Positions 1-7,853 of a stretch of 33,917 nucleotides of DNA are shown piece after piece. The notes beneath the pieces were generated by a model. The model was given only the letters and a program-made list of their open reading frames with translations, ran no database searches and had not been told where the DNA came from. The translations under genes and the position numbers were made by a program. This DNA comes from Dermatophilaceae bacterium (GTDB lineage Bacteria; Actinomycetota; Actinomycetes; Actinomycetales; Dermatophilaceae): contig JACMPC010000237.1 of assembly GCA_014377705.1 (NCBI GenBank), positions 1 through 33,917 of the forward strand, written 5' to 3'. Position 1 is the stretch's first letter, and each line of letters begins with the position of its first letter.

Positions 1-708
1 CGACCCAGCTCGCAAGCAGGGGGTGGACAATGGGGCGACGGCAAAGGCGATGCCCTCTGCGGCCATGTTCTTGGCATCGACGAGTCCGAAGACCTGACTA
101 TCGGCACTCAGCAGCGGCCAGCCGGAGTTGCCCGGATTGATGGCGGCGTCCGTCTCGATCAGTCCGCCGCGCTGGACCACCTCGATCGGGATGGTCCGGT
201 CCAGCCCCGAGACGGTCCCGCGGGTGAGAGTCATCGGGTCGCCCGCCGGGAAGCCGATGGCGGCGACCTCCTGACCGACCCGCGGAGCCTCGTCCGCCAT
301 GATGAACACGTGTCCCTGAACCTGGTGGTTCAACCGCACCAGGGCAACATCCGCCGAGTGATCGATGCCCACCACCACACCGTTGGTGCTGCCTCCGGCG
401 CCCTTGTCACCGACCGTGAGGTTCAGCGCCGCTGACTGGTTCACCACGTGGGCGACGGTGGCCACCAGGTCTGGTGCGATGAGGAACCTCGTGCCGACAC
501 CGTCGCCGTCATAGGTGATCGCCTGGATGCGGACCACTCCGCTGCTGACGTCCCGGTACAGCTCGGCGAAGCTTCGCGCGGTGGCGCCGGGTGAGGGATG
601 CGGGACTGGGGTGGTGGCTGTGGTTGTGTCGGCTGCTGCCGTCTTCGTGGGGCCGGCGACCGCACCGCTCGAGGTCAGGGGATCGGGAAGGCGATTGGCC
701 TTTTCAGG
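1..708 (-). pseudogene. Trypsin-like serine protease (MarP/HtrA-like), 5'-damaged and cut by window edge
   Basis: Read leftward, the minus strand encodes a chymotrypsin-fold protease core. The His box is ATVAHVVN, the Asp box is HSADVALVRL, and the Ser box is NPGNSGWPLL, so the His-Asp-Ser triad is visible. A Thr/Ala/Pro-rich linker precedes the core, as in membrane-anchored actinobacterial proteases, but no membrane segment follows upstream. The frame is closed by TGA at 709-711, and no ATG, GTG or TTG occurs between that stop and the core (the first is a GTG inside the domain, near 538). A 17-base direct repeat with a 34-base offset lies just at the stop. In another frame its first copy also encodes a Gly-Pro-Asp-Pro-Leu-Thr stretch, so a small duplicative insertion may have broken the reading frame. 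The C terminus runs off the window. The fold call is firm; pseudogene status is an inference. Confidence 0.7.
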
Positions 709-768
709 TCAGGGGATCGGGACCTTCGGCTCTGGCGCCGGCGGTCTGTGTCTGGGTCTCCTTGGGGG

Positions 769-1251
769 ATGCTTGTCTACGACTTCATCCGCGTCCCCCT
801 GCCCATCGCCCGGGTCCGGCATCGGCTGTTGGCCGCAGTGAACGGGCTGTGGCAGCACGTGGCCGAAGCAGCCTATGACGAAGGTGAGGATCTGCTCGGC
901 AGGGTGGGCCCGTTCGGGCCGGTTCCCGGCCTGTCGAAGGCCGTCAGCATGCGGGTTGGCAACGCCCGGGATCGTGGCGAGGGGTTCGTCATACCACTTC
1001 AGTGGTCCGCGACCGGGCCGACAGAGCTGTTCCCGGTGATGCTGGCCGATCTTGAGATCACGCCCCTGGGGGCAGACGAGTCGCAGCTGCGCCTCTCGGG
1101 CAGCTACGACCCGCCGCTGGGCCCGATTGGCAGGCAGCTGGACCGGCTGCTCCTGCATCAGCTTGCCGAGGCCACGGTGCGCGCCCTGCTGGGCCAGCTC
1201 GTCGCCGCCCTGTTGAAGGATCCTGCCTCCCAGCGAGGACCCGGCCTCTAG
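769..1251 (+). CDS. Uncharacterised 160-residue protein
   Basis: I chose the ATG at 769 because the conserved-looking part begins here (MLVYDFIRVPLP). Further upstream the same frame is Arg/Gly-rich, low-quality protein overlapping the protease linker. The product is soluble with no signal peptide. Its C-terminal half alternates beta-strand-like and helical stretches, such as MLADLEITPLG and LRLSGSYDPPLG, then an amphipathic helix (LLHQLAEATVRALLGQL). That pattern recalls START/SRPBCC-type actinobacterial proteins, but I cannot assign a function. It is transcribed divergently from the damaged protease and convergently with the downstream CDF transporter, so it is probably monocistronic. The opposite strand is also open over 709-1431; I prefer this strand because of its regular amphipathic pattern. 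Confidence 0.6.
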   Translation: MLVYDFIRVPLPIARVRHRLLAAVNGLWQHVAEAAYDEGEDLLGRVGPFGPVPGLSKAVSMRVGNARDRGEGFVIPLQWSATGPTELFPVMLADLEITPLGADESQLRLSGSYDPPLGPIGRQLDRLLLHQLAEATVRALLGQLVAALLKDPASQRGPGL

Positions 1252-1327
1252 AGCTGACCAGCCCTCAGGACTCTGTCCGACGACGGAGGCGCGGAGCGGA
1301 CTGTGGCTCAAGCTCGCGCCCGAATCA

Positions 1328-1360
1328 GGGACGTTTGCCAGCACATGTGGCCAAACGTTC
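1328..1360. terminator. Hairpin between convergent genes
   Basis: The arm ACGTTTGCCA (1331-1340) pairs with TGGCCAAACGT (1348-1358), with one bulged base and a 7-base loop. The stem extends by a few G-C pairs outward. It lies between the ends of the convergent genes at 1251 and 1376 and lacks a clear T-run, as is common in GC-rich actinobacteria. It is probably a bidirectional terminator. Confidence 0.55.
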
Positions 1361-1375
1361 CGCGGCAGCTTCGGG

Positions 1376-2287
1376 TCAGGACGGGTTGCGTGGTTCCAGG
1401 TGCGTCTGGACGTCTGTGTGCGGCAGCTCACGTGAGATCGCCAACTCGACCTCGTCTGCCAGGCAGTGGCCCCGGTCGACGGTCCAGCTGCCAGGCACCA
1501 GCACGGTCAGCGTGACGAAACGGTGCCGCCCCGACTCGACAGTGCGCACCTCGACGAAGTCCACCTCGTGGGTGCGCAGGGAGTCGAGGACGGCGGTCAC
1601 CCGGGCGAGGTCCTCGGCCGGCATGGCGGCCCCGAGCAGGGAGGTCACCGACTGGGACACCAGCCGGAAGCCGGTCACCAGGATGTTCACGCCAACGATC
1701 GCGGCGACGATCGGGTCGAGTCGCTCCCAGCCGGTCAGCCCGACCAGCAGCACCCCGGCGATGACGCCGACCGAAGTCCACACATCTGTCAGCAGATGCT
1801 TGCCATCCGCGGTCAGTGTGACCGAGCGATGCTCCGCTCCCGCCCTCAGCAGGAGCATGCCGACGGCCCCGTTCACCGCGGTGGCCACTGTCGAGATCGC
1901 CAGCCCGAGCCCGACGCTCTCGATAGGCGCTGGGTCCAGGAATCGCTGCACCGAGGCGACCAGGATGAAGGCGGCCGCGACGAAGATCATCAGCCCCTCG
2001 ATGCCTGCCGAGAAATACTCTGCCCTGCCGTGGCCGAAGTTGTGGTTCTCGTCAGCGGGTCGCGCCGCGACATTGAGGGCGATCAGGGCGACCACTGCGG
2101 CAACCAGGTTCACTAGCGACTCGGCGGCATCCGACAGGAGGCCGACCGACCCGGTCAGCAGGTAGGCCCCTGACTTCAGCCCGATCGTCACCACCGCCGC
2201 CGCAATCGACAGCCAGGCGAACTTGGCCAGTCGCGGCATCGCGCCCTCGGGTTCGGCGCCAACCTGCGGAAAAGCGATTCTTCTCAT
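1376..2287 (-). CDS. Cation diffusion facilitator (CDF) family metal transporter
   Basis: A 303-residue inner-membrane protein, the usual length for a FieF/YiiP-type CDF antiporter that exports Zn, Fe, Mn or related divalent ions in exchange for protons. About six membrane segments are visible between residues 22 and 190. The metal-site motif SDAAESLVN is in helix 2, the NHNFGHGRAEYFSAG loop follows, and the helix-5 motif HLLTDVWTS completes the transport site. A cytoplasmic C-terminal domain follows (about residues 205-300). It starts at ATG 2287; an internal ATG at residue 17 (MPRLAKFAW) is a possible alternative. There is no His-rich loop, unlike the second CDF at 28931. The metal cannot be chosen from sequence. 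No metal-responsive regulator sits beside it. Confidence 0.9.
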   Translation of the reverse strand: MRRIAFPQVGAEPEGAMPRLAKFAWLSIAAAVVTIGLKSGAYLLTGSVGLLSDAAESLVNLVAAVVALIALNVAARPADENHNFGHGRAEYFSAGIEGLMIFVAAAFILVASVQRFLDPAPIESVGLGLAISTVATAVNGAVGMLLLRAGAEHRSVTLTADGKHLLTDVWTSVGVIAGVLLVGLTGWERLDPIVAAIVGVNILVTGFRLVSQSVTSLLGAAMPAEDLARVTAVLDSLRTHEVDFVEVRTVESGRHRFVTLTVLVPGSWTVDRGHCLADEVELAISRELPHTDVQTHLEPRNPS

Positions 2288-2431
2288 GCGGTCAGCCTTT
2301 CAGGACCGTGGACCGGACGGGTGCCCGGGTGGGCGGGGGGAAGGAACGTCTTTGGCCGGTTGGCGGCACCAGGACCGCTGGATGAACTACGCTTTCCCAA
2401 GTTACCGGCTGGTAGAAGATTGGGAGGCGTC

Positions 2432-3274
2432 GTGACGAAGCTGCGGACACAGACGGCGATGCTCAACGGGCGGGAGTTCGTCTTCCTGGACCGCGGCGAG
2501 GGCCCGGCCATGCTGTTCATCCACGGACTGACCGGCTCGCACCGGAACTGGGCCCACCTGGTCAACGAACTGGAGGCGGACCACCGCGTGGTGGTGCCTG
2601 ACCTGTGGGGCCATGGTGCCTCGGCCAAGCCAATGGGGGACTACTCGCTCGGCGCCCACGCGGGCACCATGCGCGATCTGCTGGATGCGCTCGGCATCGA
2701 GCGGGTGACCCTGGTGGGGCATTCCCTCGGTGGCGGCATCGCGATGCAGCTCTGCTACCTGTTCCCGGAGCGGGTCGAGCGTCTCGTTCTGGTCGCCAGC
2801 GGGGGCCTGGGTCGGTCGGTGAGCCCGTTGCTGCGGGCGGCCACGGTGCCGGGGGCCGGATGGGTCCTGCCGGTCATCGCCTCGAGCTGGGTGCGTGGAC
2901 AGGGGGAGGCTGCCGGGCGTGCCCTGGGGTTTGTCGGCTGGCACGCGAGCCCGGATGTGACGGAGATCTGGCGGGGTTTCAAATCTCTGGCCGACGCCGA
3001 CACCCGGCGTGCTTTCCTGGCTACCACCCGCTCCGTCATCGATCCGGGCGGGCAGACCGTGAACGCGCGGGACAACCTGAATCTGGATATCGACATTCCC
3101 ACACTGGTCGTCTGGGGCACCCGGGACCGGATGATCCCCGCCTGGCATGCAACCCTGGCCGAGAAGGTGTTCCCGGGCTGCCGGGTGGAGCTGTTCGAGG
3201 GGGCCGGACACTTCCCCCACCTGGACGAGCCTGAGCGGTTCGCTGAGCTGGTCAGCGACTTCATGAAGGAGTGA
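2432..3274 (+). CDS. Alpha/beta-fold hydrolase
   Basis: A 280-residue alpha/beta hydrolase of the esterase/C-C hydrolase type. I see the oxyanion-hole motif FIHGLTGS, the nucleophile elbow GHSLGG, an acid residue in WGTRDRMIP and the catalytic His in GAGHFPHLDEP, so the triad is complete and in canonical order. A lid-like helical insert lies in the middle. I chose the GTG at 2432 because a GGGAGG Shine-Dalgarno sits just before it and the protein then has family length. An upstream ATG at 2321 would add 37 residues of low-quality sequence. The substrate is unknown. The last codons form one arm of a terminator hairpin. Confidence 0.87.
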   Translation: MTKLRTQTAMLNGREFVFLDRGEGPAMLFIHGLTGSHRNWAHLVNELEADHRVVVPDLWGHGASAKPMGDYSLGAHAGTMRDLLDALGIERVTLVGHSLGGGIAMQLCYLFPERVERLVLVASGGLGRSVSPLLRAATVPGAGWVLPVIASSWVRGQGEAAGRALGFVGWHASPDVTEIWRGFKSLADADTRRAFLATTRSVIDPGGQTVNARDNLNLDIDIPTLVVWGTRDRMIPAWHATLAEKVFPGCRVELFEGAGHFPHLDEPERFAELVSDFMKE

Positions 3275-3298
3275 GCGCGAGCTCCCTCATGAAGTCGC
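3255..3298. terminator. Strong bidirectional terminator overlapping the end of a coding region
   Basis: GCGACTTCATGAAGGAG (3255-3271) and CTCCCTCATGAAGTCGC (3282-3298) are 17-base inverted arms with one mismatch and a 10-base loop. The left arm consists of the last codons of the hydrolase gene. The right arm ends just before the stop of the convergent aldo/keto reductase at 3303, so it can terminate both transcripts. Confidence 0.8.
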
Positions 3299-3302
3299 GA
3301 CC

Positions 3303-4328
3303 TCAGCTCAGGGCCTGACCACGCCAGAGGTCGATGCCGCCCTCGACCGCGTGAGTGTCGATCTCGGCCAGCTCTTCCGCGCTGAAGTCGAGGTTTCCCA
3401 CCGCGGCGATGTTCTGCTCAAGCTGCTCGACCGATGAGGCGCCGACCAGGACCGAGGTGACCCGCTCGTCGCGGGCCAGCCAGGCAAGGGCCATCTGGGC
3501 CAGCGACTGGCCTCGGCGTCCGGCGATCTGGTTCAGCGCACGGATGTGGGTGAGGTTCTGCTCGGTCAGCAGGTCCCTGGACAGGGAGGAGCCCTCCGCC
3601 ATCCGTGAGGCTGACGGGATACCGTCCAGGTACTTGTCGGTCAGCATCCCCTGGGCCAGTGGGGAGAAGGCGATGCAACCGGCGCCGGCCGTCTCCAGGG
3701 TGTCGAGCAGGCCGCCCTCCACCCAGCGGTTGAGCATCGAGTAGGACGGCTGGTGGATGAACAGCGGTGTGCCCAGGTCCTTCAGGATCCTGGCGGCCTC
3801 GGCGGTCCGCTCCGGGGAGTAGGACGAGATCCCGGCATACAGCGCCTTGCCCGAGCGAACGGCGGTGTCCAGAGCCCCCATGGTCTCCTCGAGCGGGGTC
3901 TGAGGGTCGGGACGGTGGGAGTAGAAGACGTCGACGTAGTCGACCCCCATCCGCTTCAGGGACTGGTCCAGGCTCGCCAGCAGGTACTTGCGGGACCCGA
4001 GGTCGCCGTAGGGTCCGGGCCACATGTCCCAGCCGGCCTTGGTGGACAGGAAGAGCTCGTCGCGGTAGGGCAGGAAATCCTGGCGCAGGATCGTGCCGAA
4101 GTTGGACTCGGCGGCGCCGTAGGGGGGCCCGTAGTTGTTCGCCAGGTCGATGTGGCAGACGCCGAGGTCGAACGCACGGCGCAGGATCGCCCGCTGGGTC
4201 TCCAGCGGCTTCTCGTCGCCGAAGTTGTGCCACAGACCCAGGGAGATCAGCGGAAGCCTGATACCGCTCTGTCCCACCCTGCGGTAGGTCATCGACTCGT
4301 AACGGTCCTGGGCAGCAACGTATGTCAT
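3303..4328 (-). CDS. gpr: YghZ-type aldo/keto reductase (L-glyceraldehyde 3-phosphate reductase family)
   Basis: A 341-residue NADPH-dependent aldo/keto reductase very like E. coli YghZ/GPR (AKR14), which reduces L-glyceraldehyde 3-phosphate and methylglyoxal. Diagnostic stretches are SLGLWHNFGDEKPLETQ, the catalytic Asp/Tyr region DLANNYGPPYGAAE, STKAGWDMWPGPYGD, the Lys-containing strand before it, VFYSHRPDPQTPLEE with the active-site His, and the NADPH-binding SVLVGASSVEQLEQN. Full family length with no breaks. It begins 18 bases after the universal stress protein gene ends, on the same strand, so the two probably form a stress operon. The biochemical activity is inferred from the family. 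Confidence 0.92.
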   Translation of the reverse strand: MTYVAAQDRYESMTYRRVGQSGIRLPLISLGLWHNFGDEKPLETQRAILRRAFDLGVCHIDLANNYGPPYGAAESNFGTILRQDFLPYRDELFLSTKAGWDMWPGPYGDLGSRKYLLASLDQSLKRMGVDYVDVFYSHRPDPQTPLEETMGALDTAVRSGKALYAGISSYSPERTAEAARILKDLGTPLFIHQPSYSMLNRWVEGGLLDTLETAGAGCIAFSPLAQGMLTDKYLDGIPSASRMAEGSSLSRDLLTEQNLTHIRALNQIAGRRGQSLAQMALAWLARDERVTSVLVGASSVEQLEQNIAAVGNLDFSAEELAEIDTHAVEGGIDLWRGQALS

Positions 4329-4346
4329 GAGCGCATTATCGCAGCC

Positions 4347-5252
4347 TCAGCCGGCGGGGTTGTCTCCCCCCGCTGACCTCACCACGGCAACCGGGCAGGT
4401 GGCACGCTTCAGGACGCGCCGGCTGACCGAGCCGAGCATCAGGCCGATGAACCCGCCCCGCCCGCGCGATCCCACCACGAGCAGTCTGGCGCCCCGCGAC
4501 TGCTCGAGGAGCTCCACGACCGGGTCACCGCGCACGACGTGGCTGGTGACCGAGACATCCGGGAACTTGTGCGCCCAGCCGGCCAGCACCTCCGCGACCA
4601 GGCTGCTCTCCTGGGTGGCGATCTGGGTCCAGTCGCCGAGCCAGGGCTCGCCCAGGCTGACCCCCTCCAGCGGCTCCCACCACCAGGTGTGCACGGCGGT
4701 GAGGCCGCTGCCCGTTGAGGATGCGTAGGCGAACGCATAGGCGAGAGCGGGCTCGGAGGCTGCCGAGCCGTCCACTCCCACAATGACCTTTCCTGGTCCA
4801 TCGACCCCCTGCGTGCCGTTCTCCCGCACGACCACCACGGGGCACCTGGAGTGGATGGCCACCTGATGGGAGACGGAGCCGAGAAGGGCGGTGGGCAGGG
4901 CGCTGCGCCCGTGAGAGCCCACGACCACGGTCTGCGCGAGCCTGGAGGCCGCTGTCAAGGTGGTCGGCGCGAAGCCGGTAACGCTGTGCAGAGTGAGCTG
5001 GACCTCGGGCGCCATCGTCCTGACGACGTCCCCGGCGGAGGTGAGCACCGGATCAGCGCTCGCCGGAGCCTCCTTGGTGCCCAGCTGCTCCTTGTCATTC
5101 AGGACCAACTCATTCTCCTGGGCATGCACCGCGTGCAGCGGCTGCTGCGTTCGCCGGGCCTCGCTCACCGCCCAGCGCAGCGCGGCGTCGCTGGCAGGCG
5201 AACCGTCCACGCCGACGACAACACTTCCCTGTGTGATCTGCTGGGTGCTCAT
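4347..5252 (-). CDS. Universal stress protein with two UspA domains
   Basis: A 301-residue tandem universal stress protein. Each half opens with a VVVGVDGS or VIVGVDGS nucleotide-binding strand and ends with the ATP-binding signature, GSHGRSALPTALLGSVS in the first and GSRGRGGFIGLMLGSVS in the second. That suggests an ATP-binding member. I chose the ATG at 5252 because AAGGAG lies just upstream; the longer frame to 5345 reads into non-conserved sequence and the divergent gene's leader. Such proteins in actinobacteria are typically induced by hypoxia or nitric oxide, but no regulator site was recognised here. It leads a probable two-gene operon with the YghZ-type reductase. Confidence 0.93.
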   Translation of the reverse strand: MSTQQITQGSVVVGVDGSPASDAALRWAVSEARRTQQPLHAVHAQENELVLNDKEQLGTKEAPASADPVLTSAGDVVRTMAPEVQLTLHSVTGFAPTTLTAASRLAQTVVVGSHGRSALPTALLGSVSHQVAIHSRCPVVVVRENGTQGVDGPGKVIVGVDGSAASEPALAYAFAYASSTGSGLTAVHTWWWEPLEGVSLGEPWLGDWTQIATQESSLVAEVLAGWAHKFPDVSVTSHVVRGDPVVELLEQSRGARLLVVGSRGRGGFIGLMLGSVSRRVLKRATCPVAVVRSAGGDNPAG

Positions 5253-5329
5253 GCTGGGCTCCTTGGGTGCGACGTCCACGTTCTGAGGGACACCAGCATG
5301 GCGCTCGCAGCCATGCGACGCTACTGGGC

Positions 5330-6172
5330 ATGTCTCTCTTTTCACCGGAGCCCGGGTGGACCGCTGTCGTGATTGCGGGGGGACGCGGCTCCCGGCTCGG
5401 CCACGATGACAAGGCCGCGATCACCATCGGTGGCACGTCGGCGCTGGATCATCTTCTGAAGGCGCTTCCCGACCGGGTCCCCGTCGTGGTCGCCGGTCCC
5501 GATTGCCCGACCCAGCGCCCGGTCACCTTCCGGCGGGAATGGCCGCTGTATGGGGGCCCGGTGGCCGGTATCGCGTCCGGGCTGGAAGTGGTGAGTACGC
5601 CGGTCACGGCCCTGCTGGGAGTGGACATGCCCTGGGCCGGGGCACTCCTGGAGCGCCTCATCGCGGAGTTCGCATCGTGCGACGCGGCCGCCCTGGTGCC
5701 GGTGGACGGGGCAGGGCTCCGCCAGCCTCTGTGCGCCGTTGTCCGCACCGAAGCCCTGCGCGGCGCCCTGGCCAGGCTGGGTGACCCGCGCGGGCGGTCG
5801 TTGCGAGAGCTCATCTTGCTCCTGGACGTTCACGAACGCCCGCTGAGCGAGGCCGAGACGCGCTGGGTCGACGACATCGACACTCAGCAGGACCTGCACA
5901 GGGCACGGTCGACGCCGCTCTCGTCGGGGGTGCCGGCACCCCTGTACAGCTGGGTCAGCACCGTCTGCGCCGAGCTGAAGCTGCCGGGGGACCCCGACCT
6001 CGACGTGATCCTGGACGTGGCCCGAGCGGCCGCCTACAACATCGAACGGCCGGCAGCGCCGGTCACCACCTATCTGCTCGGCCAAGCCGTCGCAAAGGGG
6101 ATGGACGTGGGGCAGGCCGCAGCCAGGATCCAGCTCCTCGCGGCGACCTGGCCGGAGTCGGCGCACCAATAA
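5330..6172 (+). CDS. MobA-like nucleotidyltransferase with C-terminal helical domain
   Basis: A 280-residue protein in two parts. Residues 1-190 form a MobA-type NTP transferase: the loop AGGRGSRLGHDDKA matches the family pattern with its Lys, followed by WPLYGGPVAGI, the metal-binding GVDMPW, and DDIDTQQDL near the end. MobA attaches GMP to molybdopterin to make the bis-MGD cofactor. Residues 200-280 form a small helical domain of the DUF6457 kind, often fused to actinobacterial MobA proteins. I chose ATG 5330; an upstream start at 5267 would overlap the divergent stress gene. No other molybdenum genes are nearby, so the exact substrate (GTP/molybdopterin or CTP) is uncertain. Confidence 0.82.
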   Translation: MSLFSPEPGWTAVVIAGGRGSRLGHDDKAAITIGGTSALDHLLKALPDRVPVVVAGPDCPTQRPVTFRREWPLYGGPVAGIASGLEVVSTPVTALLGVDMPWAGALLERLIAEFASCDAAALVPVDGAGLRQPLCAVVRTEALRGALARLGDPRGRSLRELILLLDVHERPLSEAETRWVDDIDTQQDLHRARSTPLSSGVPAPLYSWVSTVCAELKLPGDPDLDVILDVARAAAYNIERPAAPVTTYLLGQAVAKGMDVGQAAARIQLLAATWPESAHQ

Positions 6173-6368
6173 CCAGCCTCGGAGTGCCCGGTCGGCATAC
6201 AACCAGCCCCGTGGGCCGGGCCGGTCTGTCAGCGGCGGTAGAGCGCCTCCACCTCGGACTTGTGGGTTCGGCAGGTGCATCAACTGGGCCGAGACCAGGT
6301 CACAGCTCATCTTCGGGGGCCCCAGGTGGTCAGGTCTGGGCAACCCCTCGATGCGTGCGGCGACCTGT

Positions 6369-6743
6369 TCAGGACCAGATCGACTGGCTGACGGCCACGC
6401 CGAGGAAGGCTGCGCCCAGCCCGGCGACGATGCTGGCAAAGACATTGGCGGCGGCGAGGAGGCGAGCGTCGCTGTCGAGCAGGCGCAGCGTCTCGTAGGA
6501 GAAGGTGGAGTAGGTGGTGAGCGCGCCACAGAGCCCGGTGCCCAGGGCCAGCTGCACCTGCGGAGAGGCGCCGGCGGCGGTGACGGCCCCGGTGAGGAGT
6601 CCCAGGATCAGCGAGCCAAGCACGTTGACGCTGAGGGTGCCCCACGGGAATACGGTGTCGTGCCGTGACTGGATGGCCCGGTCGCCCAGGTACCGCAGCG
6701 GCGCCCCGATGGCTGCACCGGCGATGACCAGGAGCAGGTTCAC
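6369..6743 (-). CDS. crcB: Fluoride exporter FluC/CrcB (downstream copy)
   Basis: A 124-residue, four-helix membrane protein of the Fluc fluoride-channel family. It carries the [10 protein letters not shown] segment after helix 1, the pore Asn in TLSVNVLGS, and the break-helix motif [12 protein letters not shown] with the polar and aromatic residues that line the fluoride path. The start is GTG at 6743, overlapping the stop of the DUF190 gene (GTGA), so translation is coupled. Together with the copy at 7126 it would form a heterodimeric channel or two homodimers. Pairs of fluC genes are common in Gram-positive bacteria. Confidence 0.93.
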   Translation of the reverse strand: MNLLLVIAGAAIGAPLRYLGDRAIQSRHDTVFPWGTLSVNVLGSLILGLLTGAVTAAGASPQVQLALGTGLCGALTTYSTFSYETLRLLDSDARLLAAANVFASIVAGLGAAFLGVAVSQSIWS

Positions 6744-7129
6744 CGGTCGTGCCCGGGGGTGTCCATCGGAGCGTGCCCGGCACCGACCCCGTCGGGGTTC
6801 GTGCCGACGTAGCGGATGACCTCGCAGTCATCCAGGGTGACCAGTCCCTCGGTCACCAGTTCGTCGAGGTGGGGCAGGAAGTCGCGGATCCGGTCGTGGC
6901 TATCGACGATGATGATGACCACCGGCAGGTCCTCGGACAGGCTCAGGATCCGTGAGGTGTGGATCCGGCTGGTGGCACCGAAGCCTTCGACGCCGTGCAG
7001 GACTGTTGCCCCGGCGAGGCCGGCCTGGTGGGCGCGGTGGACGATCTCGGTGAACAGCGGCTTGTGGTGCCAGTGGGCGGAGTCCCCGACGATGACCGTG
7101 AGTCGTTGTGCGGTGCCGGTGAGTCTCAT
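6740..7129 (-). CDS. DUF190 (PII-like) domain protein between the two fluC genes
   Basis: A 129-residue soluble protein of the DUF190 family, small alpha/beta proteins with a PII/ferredoxin-like fold. Visible signs are the [17 protein letters not shown] opening, the glycine-rich [15 protein letters not shown] loop, and the [15 protein letters not shown] strand. The ATG at 7129 overlaps the stop of the upstream fluC (ATGA), and the end overlaps the start of the downstream fluC (GTGA), giving a tightly coupled three-gene unit. DUF190 genes often accompany fluC; a regulatory or fluoride-sensing role has been suggested but I cannot show it from sequence. Confidence 0.9.
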   Translation of the reverse strand: MRLTGTAQRLTVIVGDSAHWHHKPLFTEIVHRAHQAGLAGATVLHGVEGFGATSRIHTSRILSLSEDLPVVIIIVDSHDRIRDFLPHLDELVTEGLVTLDDCEVIRYVGTNPDGVGAGHAPMDTPGHDR

Positions 7130-7662
7130 TCGATCCTCCAGTTGACCAGCCGTCGGGTGGTGGTTGCCGTCATCCATACGGCCAGGAGCGCGCCGATGGG
7201 GGTCAGTGCCAGGTAGAGCAGCGCCGGGCCCGGATGGGCGCCGGTGACGAGCCGCTGGATGTCGACCGTGTAGGTCGAGAAGGTCGTGAACCCGCCCAGG
7301 ACCCCCGTGCCGAGGAAGGGGCGCAGCAGCCGCTGCCGACTCCATACGTCGGTGATCAGGACCATCAGGACCCCGATCAGGGCGCAGCCGAGGACGTTGA
7401 TCGCCAGGGTGCTGACCGGAAAGGTGCCCACAGGGGTCGGCCAAGCCTCCGCGATGAGGTAACGCGCCGCAGCGCCGGCCGCGCCACCAGCGGCGATGGC
7501 GGCCAGCACGGCGATATCCTCACCGCCGCGACGGTTCGGTCGGCCCTGGTGCAGGTCGATGTCGGAGTCGACAGGTCCGCTGGCAGCGGTTCTCTCGGGT
7601 AGTTGATGCTCGGGTGGTTGATGCTCGGGTGGTTGATGCTCGGGCACCGGCGGGACCTCCAT
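7126..7662 (-). CDS. crcB: Fluoride exporter FluC/CrcB (upstream copy) with repetitive N-terminal tail
   Basis: A 178-residue fluoride channel subunit. The channel core occupies residues 50-175, with [12 protein letters not shown] after helix 1, [10 protein letters not shown] with the pore Asn, and [15 protein letters not shown] as the break-helix motif. About 48 residues precede it, much longer than typical FluC (about 120-130). This tail begins with three near-perfect copies of a five-residue Pro-Pro-Glu-His-Gln unit, encoded by a 15-base tandem repeat (about 7601-7645). The ATG at 7662 is the only in-frame start near the riboswitch. First gene of the fluC-DUF190-fluC operon. Confidence 0.9.
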   Translation of the reverse strand: MEVPPVPEHQPPEHQPPEHQLPERTAASGPVDSDIDLHQGRPNRRGGEDIAVLAAIAAGGAAGAAARYLIAEAWPTPVGTFPVSTLAINVLGCALIGVLMVLITDVWSRQRLLRPFLGTGVLGGFTTFSTYTVDIQRLVTGAHPGPALLYLALTPIGALLAVWMTATTTRRLVNWRIE

Positions 7663-7703
7663 ACCTGGACGGGCTCGCAGGGCATGGAGGCGCTACGAGG
7701 GTT

Positions 7704-7783
7704 ACAGGTAGGGACTGTTGGTCACCCCGCAGGGTGACGGTTTGGGAACGGCGAGCCCCACCGCCGAACCTCAGTCTACCTGT
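7704..7783 (-). promoter_or_regulatory. Probable fluoride riboswitch (crcB motif) in the fluC leader
   Basis: On the minus strand, GGCGGTGGGGCTCGCC (about 7766-7751) resembles the conserved 5' hairpin of the crcB RNA. An AAACCG element follows, then a GC-rich stem-loop (TCACCCTGCGGGGTGA) and a 3' CAACAGTCCCTACC segment like the conserved CUGAUGxCUCCUACC. Outside these, ACAGGTAGACTG (7783-7772) can pair with CAGTCCCTACCTGT (7717-7704) with a two-base bulge, offering a closing or alternative stem. The element lies about 40 bases before a fluC start, which supports the call. It departs from consensus at several positions. Confidence 0.65.
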
Positions 7784-7816
7784 GAGCCGTCGGGCAGGCA
7801 TCCACCCGGGTCCAAA

Positions 7817-7853
7817 CATGGGTCCACCCATGGGTCTAGCCATGGGTTGCCAG
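7817..7853. repeat. Short 12-base-period direct repeat
   Basis: ATGGGT recurs three times at a 12-base period (about 7818-7847) at the 3' end of the downstream unknown gene, overlapping its stop codon. It may be a slippage-prone array; no function is evident. Confidence 0.5.

Noticed and set aside
709-1431. 240-codon open frame on the minus strand
   Set aside because: It has no family signs, is Pro/Arg-rich and overlaps the better-looking + strand protein starting at 769; likely GC-driven.
7601-7645. Three direct repeats considered as a CRISPR or regulatory array
   Set aside because: They are a 15-base in-frame tandem repeat coding the FluC tail, without spacers.
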